A stretch of 57,682 nucleotides of DNA, taken from positions 1 through 57,682 of the forward strand of contig LAZY01000056.1 of assembly GCA_001013295.1 (NCBI GenBank), given 5' to 3'. This DNA is from Chryseobacterium indologenes (GTDB taxonomy: Bacteria; Bacteroidota; Bacteroidia; Flavobacteriales; Weeksellaceae). Below the pieces are notes generated by a model. The model worked only from the letters and a program-made list of their open reading frames with translations, did not search any database and was not told the DNA's origin. A program made the position numbers and the translations under genes. Numbering within the stretch: position 1 is the stretch's first letter; each line of letters starts with the position of its first letter. Positions 44,101 to 51,663 of the stretch are shown one piece after another.

Positions 44101-46096
44101 TTTTCTTCAAGCGATCACGAATGCCAAGACCACACTGGCCGGGGTAATCTCCTCTGAAGTAGAGCCTATACTCACAGCGCCTTATGTCTCACCTGTTTTG
44201 GGAGAAAACACCAGTCTTGGTAATGCTAAAGAGAAGTTTAAACAACAATTGCTCAACCAACTAGGCAACGCCTACACTGTAAATGCTCTGGTACAGTTTG
44301 AAGTAACTGCAGAATCCGACTTTGTAGCATCCGGCAACTATAAAACCCCGCCTCGCCTGTATGGTACCCCAGTAATCAATAACCAAACGGATGGAAGTGC
44401 AAAAGAATACAGCATCTCCACCTCCAAGATACAGCTGAATGAAAAAGGAGCAACCGATAAGGATTCCTTCCTCACCTTCAGCTTTACAACCAAAAATGCA
44501 AAGGAATTTACGAGCGTAGATCTGGACATGACCTATGTAGTCACTCATGTGGAATGCGACATCAGTGAAGTGACAGGTATCAACGGTTACAAAGGTTCCA
44601 ACTGGTTGACTTTCATCATCCCAGCCGACGTCACCGGTAATAGCAAAAAAACTCTTAAGACTACATCTGTTACCGCATCGTTACAGCAAAGTTTGGGTAA
44701 TGTAGAGATCCCGGTTGTTCTGCGCAACTATCCTACTCCACCTACACTGACCACACAAACCGGTAAAGGGGTATCTGTAGAAGGTGATACTACTAAAACA
44801 CGTCTGGCCAAAGCATCTGAATGGAACTTTACTTATTCTTATACTGAAGATCAGGCAGCACAGGACAAAATATTCTCTGATATTGAGTTTAACATGATTC
44901 CTAACCCTTCTGCAAGCAGGCTGGCCGCACCTTCCCGTGATCTCTTCAGTGATCTGGCCCAGTTTGTCACTGTATGGCCACAGGTATTAGATGATTTCAA
45001 CCGTTATCTGAAACTCATCACGGCTAAGTCAGACAGCAGCGATCCTAATCTTGCCAATGCTTATTCTGCCTTACAGACCATGGTAGTTTTGACCAATAAT
45101 CTGGCCATTGCCTGGAGCCAATTCAATAACCTGCTATTCGGCAATCCTTATGGCAATGCTACTTACCGTGCTTATGACTTCATTATTCAGCAGTCCGATG
45201 ACATCGATTTCAACAACCGTCTGATGGTAAGCATTGTACCTGCTTTGGATATGCCTGCTGATGACCTGTTGCTGTATCGAGGCACTAAGGATGTAATGGC
45301 AGTAGAGCTTCCACAAACACCTTATGTAACCATTGATCAGTATACAAAAGTAAATGCCACAGACAAGAATGGGAATCCTATTCCTAATTCGTATTGGTAT
45401 CAGGCAGCAGACAAGACTTATCTGTCATGGAAAGATTCTTTCAACATCCCATCACGCACCGTCAACGTAGATGCCCTGAATGTATTAGAATTCCAATATG
45501 CATGGGCTGGGCTGTCCGTTATCCGTAATGAAGATCTGGTGCCTTACAATCCAACGGTTGGTGACTTTATCTACCGTACCCCATTGGTAAGGTTTTCCAA
45601 TAAACTGATCCCGCTTCTCAGCAATGATAATACTTTTGACATTGCCCGAATTAACAATGATACAGGTATCAATCTGCCTTTAGCACAGCAGCTGGCTAAC
45701 TTCTTCAATGTTTTCTTTACCGACGATAAACTGAAAGAGCAATTGGTGAAACTCAGTGTATCATGGAACTATCCATTGCTGGCTGTATCAGACGATATAA
45801 TGCCTGCTATTGAATTACCGGTATTGCTGGCTGCCCCTTTTACATTCAAGATTCCGGCCGATTATCAGATACCTGCAGGAGGATGCCAGCCTACCTTTAG
45901 CGATTCTGATCCGTTTGTCTGCCGTCTGGCCAATACTCTAAAAACATGGTATAAACAACATAACCCTGTCAACAAAGATGCCTGGTTCCAGATCGATATA
46001 GCGGTTTTCTCCTCTCTCAGTGAAAGCAAACTCCCATTGATAGAGCTTCAGGATGTGGTATTGTACTATAAGAACATTACAGATATGAATGCATAA
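35195..46096 (+). CDS. Giant DUF6603-like/LysM protein (3633 aa)
   Basis: One uninterrupted frame of 3633 codons with no signal peptide. Residues 1-950 are beta-rich. Around 955-1182 the sequence fits the DUF6603-type pattern as I recall it (DFMVDIGFPYNMNFSRSF, GGIYFGKLSS, NPVIVFGIGLQVGVGYSVN, YYLQGTIGIIGKLYGSIDF). Two clusters of LysM-like repeats follow: about five between residues 1540 and 1780 (for example YTIVPGDTLTSMAKA) and about three between 2220 and 2380 (CEVGTNGPGNTLASIAAYY). An acidic loop (DPDDDEDSLYLKEEADGD) lies near 245. The last 1200 residues are beta-rich and unrecognised. LysM repeats bind peptidoglycan or chitin-like glycans, so it could be an envelope-targeting scaffold. 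It starts 20 bases after the nuclease gene. Confidence 0.8.
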   Translation: MSLSKLAATFRSQAAANNNNITINAASFTDSDLIPPAGLNDLLSKSYKLPADSYLLINISGTSIPEPVGNTLTISKATAAILGVEKINTSVTLTVTANNEDEVQFTIQINLSNWVFATSWPYMTGGVFDNLPYTSPSFVFSTQEVTAFKWQQKNITLTKGQNFAALITLTQWLQPVVDFFTSWTTSTKLALVGSIDPSQVNNEDIVYPELDLFVNIDATLISLGFLKVSNPGIGFQIKTEEETVDPDDDEDSLYLKEEADGDLMIIAAETEKVQTPILYFRLLLAAGDAIVLNFSAAVESGSSFFTLNVASDPQKPLTPLNLFGLMAGQNWFQNIPPTLQQYLNSIAFKGFNTCLDFSNGLTITSVSAYVGSNGAWTLFDNFVIEQFNVNWVIIGPGTTNSQSLYFSARVNFFPTLFVGGFDVEITSDLVLSAAFTGSVTFNNLLSTVTGGAITIPESLLLVEFTAFGINMDINSKYYEFYANANIDLNFITNVSVTDGTLRLTSSSPTSGTGPSLFTAQVSGLFAIGQLQLNTDVNYSSSDGWDLSLAMPEGSSLNLGELLQQLFQTISLPTSFLPDSLNITQFSLNATIPSGKGESSYEVKGGLQWIFTFPIIDQKINIIANLWLKYEAASNDSATGKYSGGVLGIVTLEYFNATVGISYNFSENNQQLAITWEGFTAMYDVSGQSRVIVFSIKNWTLGGLITSFMKMLFNPTFELDAPWDILNKISLDGFSVTYNLDTKDIKVTYKLPKTLNLVFININGINLTKTQKGVFITFDGNSVVPSINDSNLFKPASGGQDIQKMPEVPGQGTQYFDLRLLAMGQHVELANPAQYNSIKEVTKAMQEAFIEPKPGTVPIGPGSGNALLKFNEDSNWLIATNFGILNAGTKEKPVWTLDMQVVFNDPNLYGLRIAMAGGKAKIFEGLDFEIMYKKISDSIGVYQIDLTLPNVLRYLQFGAVNITLPSIGIEIYTNGDFMVDIGFPYNMNFSRSFTVQAIVPPGIPAMGSGGIYFGKLSSATTNKVPKTNYGNFNPVIVFGIGLQVGVGYSVNYGILSAGFSITMFGIIEGVIAAYYPYIGTLQESNKEQVETSYYYYLQGTIGIIGKLYGSIDFGIISASVNITVMVYAQAIFEAYKKIPLAIVASVDVRVSAKLNLGFFSITIHFTFTARIRFDLTIGTDQTAKAPWNNNLGAPHAAARLSTPAAKVRIAPARKATPLDGAKPASFAAIDTLEVAGETVNDLMVIRRSPNLSINYSSILKATSLDDLPALNLYFVPHLTVAGPENSNLNDQTAQYVATLFIDAPDPSGDGNGTTTSFEYLCSDFFRWLILNYIDHTPSQSGREEVDTEGISKADLDALINLLSNESTPFPIPTDNLLGFLKNSFKAVNIQVLQNNLASAAIFPMFFDFELKVPDIAVDIRFNRYNMATQEYLTAVKKWFNELAVQVQQETASANKFAVAVDPQEWSMSTFVFEDYFVLLGKQLAGYASDAMDNFTYRLSNGNSLSSMVNWANGITVDGTGNKVNVQDIATANRNHPLTGNTPVVITGILYDIVESDTFSSVASIYAITATMLITENAEVPGLLVPQTITYKGNSYYVQANDTINAVAIGLKTTVSDLAADTDFQNTAVLMSGSWLIIGAAIYTAKNEDTFKSIGTDVYKNLNVSALLMQNQITPDLFIAGNSFEYNNTKYTIVPGDTLTSMAKAISILTGTIVSPQNLADNEQVQEQQVQPLGQVLIQPFIHTTATFTDVAQADTLDTLAQQYNTTAALLATNYVNQQQNNFFYNGEKYTNANIPGLQYLTVGSILEYFSDNNSYGQLSGMVSRYQLHGMRLPTTLPGLTLSAESGCSGTNCALYALTGQEFALPATIPADFSIQLINNSLNWLQFNGKTMQEEGGNMLDIKLTSEDLDQIDRLLTYAQKTGIKPDILELAPMQPFNLQPVQYTFQTTTQWQTSGVPQLPYGSSEDTGNASLLIWQFPSGLLNQLALPKEQGSAFSIQIGQYDASKGVMDYRPSSSYGWSTMVDIEIKLLDTDSTAPINAYSYELLGAGEAGATILQRLLLALDPKSAGNNRDKIVDIQWLYEGSDGLLSVGMEHMKTFIVQANLSTETNPDTSALKMLVRETAESAPTTGILNSIYDFIRLLWECSITRSGGYYLMYNETEGDTGFPSSVFGKGDTANVRLLVTYSSQYDNKPTDYMTCAITGDKIDATSCVVYAQSEMQKGLSYVVSTPDKTIDTITARFNILPAELVELNKKVSLNTKADINDPVKYPIPVISFNGLVCEVGTNGPGNTLASIAAYYDVDAAAIQQLNPNIGDWNNLPIWQLVVLPTVKYTISTSGKAGLTFETIAAYYFIDMASIAWAARDVVNIFANPTTLIINDQILHKVAAIQQGTAGFDLNRTNPNPDPDKQPKITDSDYAEVYLNNMYNLLSYNIVENDWFTKSIVGLPAGPAKPQTQDDVLGKTDNSNNQDDLIWYYNQVVPISKFARQNPSMSYPEGYPQETDNPYRGIGHMVQVHFDWVDYYGNITVTPFSDPQMDADTPINNPPIQIGYIDELKGLGKWPSVELSYLFDLGTNAQPELKLEFNFNIQRYNELPDVPPDQQQDWKQNAANDLLTYTNIYYQLTQLNPADGKNTLTVTLSTSLTPDKSIDLSGDQFDQLLQFVKDIYTYLSARSQGNQGTAPVMGPLTHPINVADIDTRSILQLTVNLDFYRDLQYVNTDFKDSALVTRALTQVKPKTISTTESGTDPQYSLNEFAALFEAAFLSSGNYELKIAIGTNSATAGSSNNQAVFVVRMGLKSGQGIYWQVNQAGTYQLTADSIAQLTANGVPADVTTALNSLTGSLYDSRDLFDTALQQQLTAAQFTQYRISIYTYSLLNAVFYAPKPLATSLVSKSDVPVCSYVTGQGLDCSKGEVKTFTGIDMDTWGAQSLNAIDVFLSADYAIPAFLIDQLKSGEEKTWLTAEGIDATSFLQAITNAKTTLAGVISSEVEPILTAPYVSPVLGENTSLGNAKEKFKQQLLNQLGNAYTVNALVQFEVTAESDFVASGNYKTPPRLYGTPVINNQTDGSAKEYSISTSKIQLNEKGATDKDSFLTFSFTTKNAKEFTSVDLDMTYVVTHVECDISEVTGINGYKGSNWLTFIIPADVTGNSKKTLKTTSVTASLQQSLGNVEIPVVLRNYPTPPTLTTQTGKGVSVEGDTTKTRLAKASEWNFTYSYTEDQAAQDKIFSDIEFNMIPNPSASRLAAPSRDLFSDLAQFVTVWPQVLDDFNRYLKLITAKSDSSDPNLANAYSALQTMVVLTNNLAIAWSQFNNLLFGNPYGNATYRAYDFIIQQSDDIDFNNRLMVSIVPALDMPADDLLLYRGTKDVMAVELPQTPYVTIDQYTKVNATDKNGNPIPNSYWYQAADKTYLSWKDSFNIPSRTVNVDALNVLEFQYAWAGLSVIRNEDLVPYNPTVGDFIYRTPLVRFSNKLIPLLSNDNTFDIARINNDTGINLPLAQQLANFFNVFFTDDKLKEQLVKLSVSWNYPLLAVSDDIMPAIELPVLLAAPFTFKIPADYQIPAGGCQPTFSDSDPFVCRLANTLKTWYKQHNPVNKDAWFQIDIAVFSSLSESKLPLIELQDVVLYYKNITDMNA

Positions 46097-46118
46097 TGAT
46101 AGATAATGCTCAATATTT

Positions 46119-46151
46119 AAGGAGACCTTATTGAATAGAGGTCTCCTTTTT
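46119..46151 (+). terminator. Terminator of the giant operon
   Basis: Stem AAGGAGACCT (46119-46128) / AGGTCTCCTT (46139-46148), perfect 10 base pairs, 10-base loop, with a T run at 46147-46151. It lies 23 bases past the stop of the 3633-residue gene, and its symmetry means that it may also serve the convergent minus-strand gene. Confidence 0.85.
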
Positions 46152-46197
46152 ATGTAAAAATTACCGGATATTATGATTTAACGATATAAAGCTTATC

Positions 46198-47058
46198 TTA
46201 TGAACTTCTCAGCTCGCCGATTTCCTGTACCAGTTTTGGGTACATCTTCTGTATATCAGCACCTCCTTTAGGTTCGCGGTTCATCTTCCGGTTCATACTG
46301 TCATAATGATTGTCCGGGTACCATTCATCAACGGCAACTCTTATTTCTGATTCATCGGTATTCTCATGATTTTCGGAATAGGCTTCATCCGAAACATACA
46401 AAAGTCCTTCTGCCCAGCAATCGCCGATATTGAAACTGTATTTTCCGTTTACAAATAACTGAATATCTTTTGTAATGTCTTCAAAAAACTCTTTTCCTTT
46501 CAGCAAAAGCCAGCATCTGAAATAAATGAATCCATCATCAGAAAGATAATCATTGAAAACATAGTTTCCGTTTTCAACTTTGAATTCACATTCAAGAATA
46601 ATGGAAAGTTCAGCAATTTCTGCGGTATACAGCTCGCTCAGTTTCTCCTGAAGGGTCTTTTCAAAAAGAATGAGCCTTTCTTTTCCGAATTTGGAGAGAT
46701 AAATCGTTAGGTTTTCGAGATGTTCGTCTATATCGTATTCGCTCCAGTGGGCTTTTTTGAATCTATTGGATTTTTCGATGGCTTCCCAGAAATAAATTTC
46801 TGCTTTTTCATTCCCGGAAAGTTCTTTTTTCTGAGGAATTTCAGCGTTTTCCGATATTTCGGAATATCCTTTTTTTATCTTTTGGCTGATGAGTTTCTCA
46901 GACTCTCTTATGCATGTGGCTTCATCGGCAAATTCTTTGATTGCTTCACGGCCTTTCGTTCCGATCTTCCCGAAAACTATTTTTTGGATGGTTCCGGAAT
47001 AGTCTATATTCCAAAATTTATCTGCAAGCTCGTTTTGATTAATAAAATTTCTTTTCAT
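46198..47058 (-). CDS. WGR domain plus DUF4240 protein
   Basis: 286 residues from ATG 47058; an in-frame TTG at 47094 directly abutting the upstream stop is less likely. The N-terminal WGR domain (FWNIDYSGTIQKIVFGKIGT, then an alpha helix ending ISQKIKKGY) is of the MolR/PARP type that binds nucleic acid ends. A DUF4240-like domain follows (FWEAIEKS, then SDDGFIYFRCWLLLKGKEFF). No signal peptide. It may be a defence or DNA-end-binding accessory protein, but the role is not known. It lies downstream of a truncated membrane protein gene of the two-component operon, apparently brought there by rearrangement. Confidence 0.8.
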   Translation of the reverse strand: MKRNFINQNELADKFWNIDYSGTIQKIVFGKIGTKGREAIKEFADEATCIRESEKLISQKIKKGYSEISENAEIPQKKELSGNEKAEIYFWEAIEKSNRFKKAHWSEYDIDEHLENLTIYLSKFGKERLILFEKTLQEKLSELYTAEIAELSIILECEFKVENGNYVFNDYLSDDGFIYFRCWLLLKGKEFFEDITKDIQLFVNGKYSFNIGDCWAEGLLYVSDEAYSENHENTDESEIRVAVDEWYPDNHYDSMNRKMNREPKGGADIQKMYPKLVQEIGELRSS

Positions 47059-47094
47059 AAAGTCTGTAAAATGTGATGTGCGTTTCTGAGCCAA

Positions 47095-47397
47095 TTAAAC
47101 TACAAAAAATAAAAGAGCTGCCCTGCTTTTTTCACATTCTTTTCGATGATTCTTATCAACTTTAGAAGAATTGTCTGAAAATTTGCGGAATTCCTGATCT
47201 GACGGGAGCTCCTGATCTTCATATACAATAACTTCCGAAATCTTCTGATTGATTATTTTCAGCCATCCGGAAATACGCACCGATTCTTTATACTGCAAAA
47301 AGCTGTTAAAAAGCACCACGATGATCAATACCAGTACCAATGACAGCATTCCAAGGAAGATCAGCACAAGAAAATGAACAGAAGTTGTTAACAGCAT
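47095..47397 (-). CDS. Membrane protein, probably truncated at the C-terminus
   Basis: 100 residues: one hydrophobic N-terminal helix (VHFLVLIFLGMLSLVLVLII), then a cytoplasmic stretch with SGWLKIINQKISEVIVYE. In my recollection of related flavobacteria this opening belongs to much longer proteins with a helical HEAT-repeat body encoded beside a response regulator. Here the sequence after about residue 77 (SSKVDKNHRKECEKSRAAL) looks unrelated and ends almost at once. The 3' part of the gene has probably been replaced. The gene starts 6 bases from the response regulator stop, so they are co-transcribed. Confidence 0.55.
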   Translation of the reverse strand: MLLTTSVHFLVLIFLGMLSLVLVLIIVVLFNSFLQYKESVRISGWLKIINQKISEVIVYEDQELPSDQEFRKFSDNSSKVDKNHRKECEKSRAALLFFVV

Positions 47398-47403
47398 ATT
47401 AAC

Positions 47404-47760
47404 TTATTTAGGCATAAATCTCTTAATTCTCAGCATCAGCTCATTAGGGCTGAACGGTTTTACAATAAAGTCTGAAGCCCCTAAATCAAAAGCATTAAGT
47501 ACCACTTCTTCCTGCCCCATACTGGACAGCATGATCACCGGTACCTGCTTCCCCATAGCCTGTATAGCGGAAAGTATTTCAATTCCTGAAGCAAAAGGCA
47601 TCATTATATCAGTAATTGCCAGATCCACTTCTTTTTCTTTCAATGTTTCGATAGCTTCTTTTCCATTACGGGTCAAAATAACCTCGTGTCCTTCTTTTAA
47701 TAATTTATGTTCAATCGTTTTCAGAATCAGTTCATCATCTTCAGCAATCAGAATTAACAT
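47404..47760 (-). CDS. Stand-alone response regulator receiver protein
   Basis: 118 residues, a bare receiver domain with no output domain. The phosphorylation site is complete: acidic pair Asp8-Asp9 (AEDDE), phosphoacceptor Asp51 (ITDIMMP), Ser79/Ser80 (MLSSMG) and Lys101 (VKPFSP). It lies 12 bases downstream of the hybrid kinase gene. As in phosphorelays it could receive a phosphoryl group from the kinase's Hpt domain and act by protein contact, perhaps with the membrane protein encoded next. Confidence 0.9.
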   Translation of the reverse strand: MLILIAEDDELILKTIEHKLLKEGHEVILTRNGKEAIETLKEKEVDLAITDIMMPFASGIEILSAIQAMGKQVPVIMLSSMGQEEVVLNAFDLGASDFIVKPFSPNELMLRIKRFMPK

Positions 47761-47772
47761 AGTTTTTGTTTT

Positions 47773-50700
47773 TTATTGTATTAAAGTTTTTATTGTATTG
47801 AGTCCCATTGATATTTCCCGGATCATCTCCTGTTCTAAGGATAAAAAATCTACATTTGGGTCTGTTTTACCTTCCCAATGCACTACTATTTCTGCAAGCC
47901 TTATCAATCCGGCAGTTCCGGCGGTTCCTTTAAGCTTATGAAGTATTTTTTTCAGGTCATCGGCATTTCGTTCCGCCACAGCTACTCTGATATAATGGTC
48001 TGCCTGACTAAGTTCACTGATGACTAGATTTAAAAATATTTCTTTAAAATCTTCATCGCCTCCCGTCTGCTCATGCAAAAGATTTATATCAATATAGTCT
48101 TCCGGTTTCACAGTATTTTCAGCTTTGGTCTCTTCATTGGAAATATATTTCTTCAGCATCTCTCCAAGATCATTCTGACGCAGTGGCTTGGGAAGAAAAT
48201 CATTCATCCCGGATTCCAGGCATTTTTCTTTCTCGCCCAATATCGTTCCGGCAGTCACACCAATGATAGGAACGTCCGTATATCCCGGCAGCAGACGAAT
48301 CTGTTGGGTCGCTTCAATACCATCCATTACAGGCATCTGTACATCCATCAGGACAAGAGAGAAGTGCCTGATCTTACATTGCTCCAGGGCTTCCCTCCCA
48401 TTGACTGCTTCTGTAAGCTGTACATCAGGAATAAGTGACTTTATCATTTTATGATTAAGAACCATATTCACAGGATTATCATCTACCAACAAAACCTGCA
48501 GTTCCGGCATGTATAAAGAATGTTCTGCTACCTGTGAGATCACTGCCGGTATTTCTTTTTCGGTATTTTCCATCGCCCGTCTGAGGGTTCTGTACAATTC
48601 TTCTGATTTGATAGGCTTCAGCAAAAAGTATGAATTTTCTTCCTGACGGAAAGAATTAATCACATCATGCTCTTCTGAAGAGGTATGAAGAATGACAAGC
48701 GGAGAGGTTTCCTTTTGTTTATTGAATAAGTCCTTGATTTTTTCGATGGTTTCCAGCCCAGAGATTACCGGCATATGATAATCCATCAGAATAACATCAA
48801 AGCGCTCCCCTTCCAGTAAGATCTGCAGGGCTTCCATCCCGTTGGCAGCTAATTTTGATTCAATATTTTTATAGGCCAGCATATGCTGAAGAATGATTCT
48901 ATTGGCCTCATTATCATCAACAATCAGTACTTTATCGATTTTCAGATCTTCATCATCTTTTATATCAGACATTTCATAAGGGATGTCAATATCAAAGAAA
49001 AATAGGGAACCTTTCTGCGGAATACTGTTCAACTGAAGATGGCTTCCCATATATCCCAGAATATTGTTTGAAATGGTAAGTCCGAGACCTGTACCTCCAT
49101 ATCGCTTGCTGATAGAGCTGTTTTCCTGAGTAAAGGCATCAAAAATATACTGTTGTTTTTCTATCGGAATTCCTATTCCCGTATCCCGAACGGCAAACCG
49201 GAGTGAAATCTTCTCCTGATTTATATGAAGTTTTTCTACCTTCAGCTCTATTTCTCCCTGTTCTGTAAATTTCACAGCATTTCCCAACAGGTTGATCAGA
49301 ATTTGCTTCATTCTGGATTCATCAATCCATAATGTTTTAGGTAGTCCCTGTTCAATATTCAGCAGCAGTTCGATATTTTTCTTCTGCGACTGGTAGAGAA
49401 TTACGTTTATGACCTGGCTGACCAGATCGTATATATTGCATTTCTCAATAAGAAGCTCCATTTTACCGGATTCTATTTTAGAAAAGTCGAGAATATCATT
49501 GATAATGACCAATAGGTTTTCACCGGATTCATTGATATAATTAATGTATTGTGTCTGTATTTCATTCAGTGGAGTTTTCAACAGAAGGTCTGAAAATCCT
49601 ATCACTCCATTCAGAGGGGTACGGATTTCGTGGCTCATATTGGCTAAGAACTCAGATTTTGCCTTACTGGAAATATCTGCCATTTTCTTGGCATTTATAA
49701 GTTCTTCATTAGTTTTCACTGTATTGGTAATATTCTGTACAGACACAATGATTCCGCCTATTACTCCATCTGAAAGATACCATGGTCTTACTTCCAGATT
49801 ATAATGCTGAAATTCGTCTTCTGTTTTCAGAATAAAATTTTCGTTTTTATAAGGATTTCCTCTTAAAGCATTAAGATATATATCCTTTCTTTCTTTCGGA
49901 ACATTGGGGGAAATGGTAAAGATATTCTCTCCTATCAGTTTCAGATGGCTCATATTGAACTCATCCTGCCAGCTGCTGCTTGCAGACAAATAGTTGAGAT
50001 CCTTATCAAACATCGCTACTGCCACCGGAACATAGGTCACAAAAGATTGCATCATCGCTTCTTTTTTAGCCAGCTCAAGGTAGATATTCTTAAAAGCATC
50101 AATATCCTGAATGATCCCGAAAACTCTGTTACAAACGCCTTCTTCAAACTCAGGTATCCCTTTTACTCTTACCCAAATTGTAACGCCATCATTGCGTACA
50201 AGCTGGAATTCTTCATCATACGGAATCCCTTCGGTTGCAGCTCTCTCAAATAAGAACCGAACTCTTGCTCTGTCTTCTTCCTTATAAAAGCCCAGTGCGT
50301 TTTGAATATCCGGTTGGAAGTCCGGATCTATTTTATGAATTTCTTTGGTGGTTCGGGACCAGACTAGGGAATTTGTTTTCAGATTGACTTCCCATCCTCC
50401 TACCTGAGCGACGGCACTTGTCTGTTCAAGCATTTTTTTGGTATAAAGAAGATCTCTTTCCAGGGTCATTCTTTCCGTCACATTCAGTGCGGTACTTACG
50501 ACGTAAGGCTCGCCATTTTTATTGGTTTCCACAAGGTTATGGTACATCCAGATCAACTCTTCACCTTCTTTGGTTTTCAGAATCATCGTTCCGAAGTCTT
50601 CTTTATTATGATTAATCCGTTGCAGGTAGTTATCAAGTAAAGGCCAGTTTTGCTCCGGCACCAGATCTTTTAAATTCAGCCCATTGACCTCTTCCGCAGA

Positions 50701-51663
50701 ATAATGTAGGGTTTCTCTTCCTTTTTCGTTGACTTCGAGAATATTCCCCTCCATATCATGCATACTCATTAAGCCAATAGCATTTTCAAAAAAGCTTCTA
50801 AAGCGGCGCTCAGAACTTTCCAGTTGTAGTTTTTCTTCTGTATGCTGAGTAATATTGATTCCGAAACAAAAAATTTCAGATCGGCTTTGGTCCCGTTTCA
50901 GAGACCACTCTATGATAATACGGTCATGATCACTCATTCTGGTAGTGGTCGTAAAAACCAACTCTTCACCATTCTGAATAAATTGTTCTATATCTACTTC
51001 TGAATTTTGTTTTCCCAGTAAACTCAAAAAATTCAGATCAATCGCTTTATTTTTATCTATCTGAAAGGTTTCTTCAAAAACAGGATTTATATCTTTAAGA
51101 ATAAACTGATTATCCAGAACGCAAATCAGATTATTGGAAATATTGAAAATCTGCTGAAAATATTCCGCCTGAATATTCTTCCTCTTTCCAATTAAAAGTT
51201 TGGTAACGGCTGCCCCTAGTTTTTGAAGGGTGAAAATCTGTTCTTCGGATAAAGATTTTGGGACATAATCAAACATACAGAGGGTTCCCAATGCAAAACC
51301 TTCCTCATCAATAAGGGGGATTCCTGCATAGAATCGGATTCCTCCGGCTATAATCAACGGATTACCGGATGATCTTTCATCTGATAATGTATCATTGATC
51401 ACCACCACCTCTCCGCTTGCAATAGAATACTGACAAACTGTATTCTGACGGTCTACAGTTTCCAGAGAAATCCCGATACAGCTTTGTATAACCTGAGTCT
51501 GGCTTTCCATGATCGCTATAAGTGCATTGGCACAGCCTGATACCAGACAGGCCGTTTCTGCAAAAATATCCAATTGGGGATCTTTGGGAAGACTCAAGAG
51601 ATCAAACAGTTCCAGTCTTTTTATTCGTTCTTTTTCATTCTCAGGAACCGGATACAGATTCAT
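47773..51663 (-). CDS. Hybrid sensor histidine kinase (GAF-PAS-HisKA-HATPase-REC-REC-Hpt)
   Basis: 1296 residues, no membrane segment, so a cytoplasmic sensor. The order is: GAF (about 15-160); four or so PAS/PAC domains (about 165-640); dimerisation domain with His678 (MSHEIRTPLNG); ATPase domain with N box (NLLGNAVKFT), DTGIGI and GGTGLGL; receiver 1 with Asp961 (LMDYHMP); receiver 2 with Asp1107 (LMDVQMP); and an Hpt domain with His1242 (LHKLKGTAGTAGL). All catalytic residues are present. It forms an operon with the single-domain response regulator and the shortened membrane protein, and begins after an AT-rich spacer. Signal unknown; the GAF domain suggests a small cytoplasmic ligand or redox input. 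Confidence 0.93.
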   Translation of the reverse strand: MNLYPVPENEKERIKRLELFDLLSLPKDPQLDIFAETACLVSGCANALIAIMESQTQVIQSCIGISLETVDRQNTVCQYSIASGEVVVINDTLSDERSSGNPLIIAGGIRFYAGIPLIDEEGFALGTLCMFDYVPKSLSEEQIFTLQKLGAAVTKLLIGKRKNIQAEYFQQIFNISNNLICVLDNQFILKDINPVFEETFQIDKNKAIDLNFLSLLGKQNSEVDIEQFIQNGEELVFTTTTRMSDHDRIIIEWSLKRDQSRSEIFCFGINITQHTEEKLQLESSERRFRSFFENAIGLMSMHDMEGNILEVNEKGRETLHYSAEEVNGLNLKDLVPEQNWPLLDNYLQRINHNKEDFGTMILKTKEGEELIWMYHNLVETNKNGEPYVVSTALNVTERMTLERDLLYTKKMLEQTSAVAQVGGWEVNLKTNSLVWSRTTKEIHKIDPDFQPDIQNALGFYKEEDRARVRFLFERAATEGIPYDEEFQLVRNDGVTIWVRVKGIPEFEEGVCNRVFGIIQDIDAFKNIYLELAKKEAMMQSFVTYVPVAVAMFDKDLNYLSASSSWQDEFNMSHLKLIGENIFTISPNVPKERKDIYLNALRGNPYKNENFILKTEDEFQHYNLEVRPWYLSDGVIGGIIVSVQNITNTVKTNEELINAKKMADISSKAKSEFLANMSHEIRTPLNGVIGFSDLLLKTPLNEIQTQYINYINESGENLLVIINDILDFSKIESGKMELLIEKCNIYDLVSQVINVILYQSQKKNIELLLNIEQGLPKTLWIDESRMKQILINLLGNAVKFTEQGEIELKVEKLHINQEKISLRFAVRDTGIGIPIEKQQYIFDAFTQENSSISKRYGGTGLGLTISNNILGYMGSHLQLNSIPQKGSLFFFDIDIPYEMSDIKDDEDLKIDKVLIVDDNEANRIILQHMLAYKNIESKLAANGMEALQILLEGERFDVILMDYHMPVISGLETIEKIKDLFNKQKETSPLVILHTSSEEHDVINSFRQEENSYFLLKPIKSEELYRTLRRAMENTEKEIPAVISQVAEHSLYMPELQVLLVDDNPVNMVLNHKMIKSLIPDVQLTEAVNGREALEQCKIRHFSLVLMDVQMPVMDGIEATQQIRLLPGYTDVPIIGVTAGTILGEKEKCLESGMNDFLPKPLRQNDLGEMLKKYISNEETKAENTVKPEDYIDINLLHEQTGGDEDFKEIFLNLVISELSQADHYIRVAVAERNADDLKKILHKLKGTAGTAGLIRLAEIVVHWEGKTDPNVDFLSLEQEMIREISMGLNTIKTLIQ

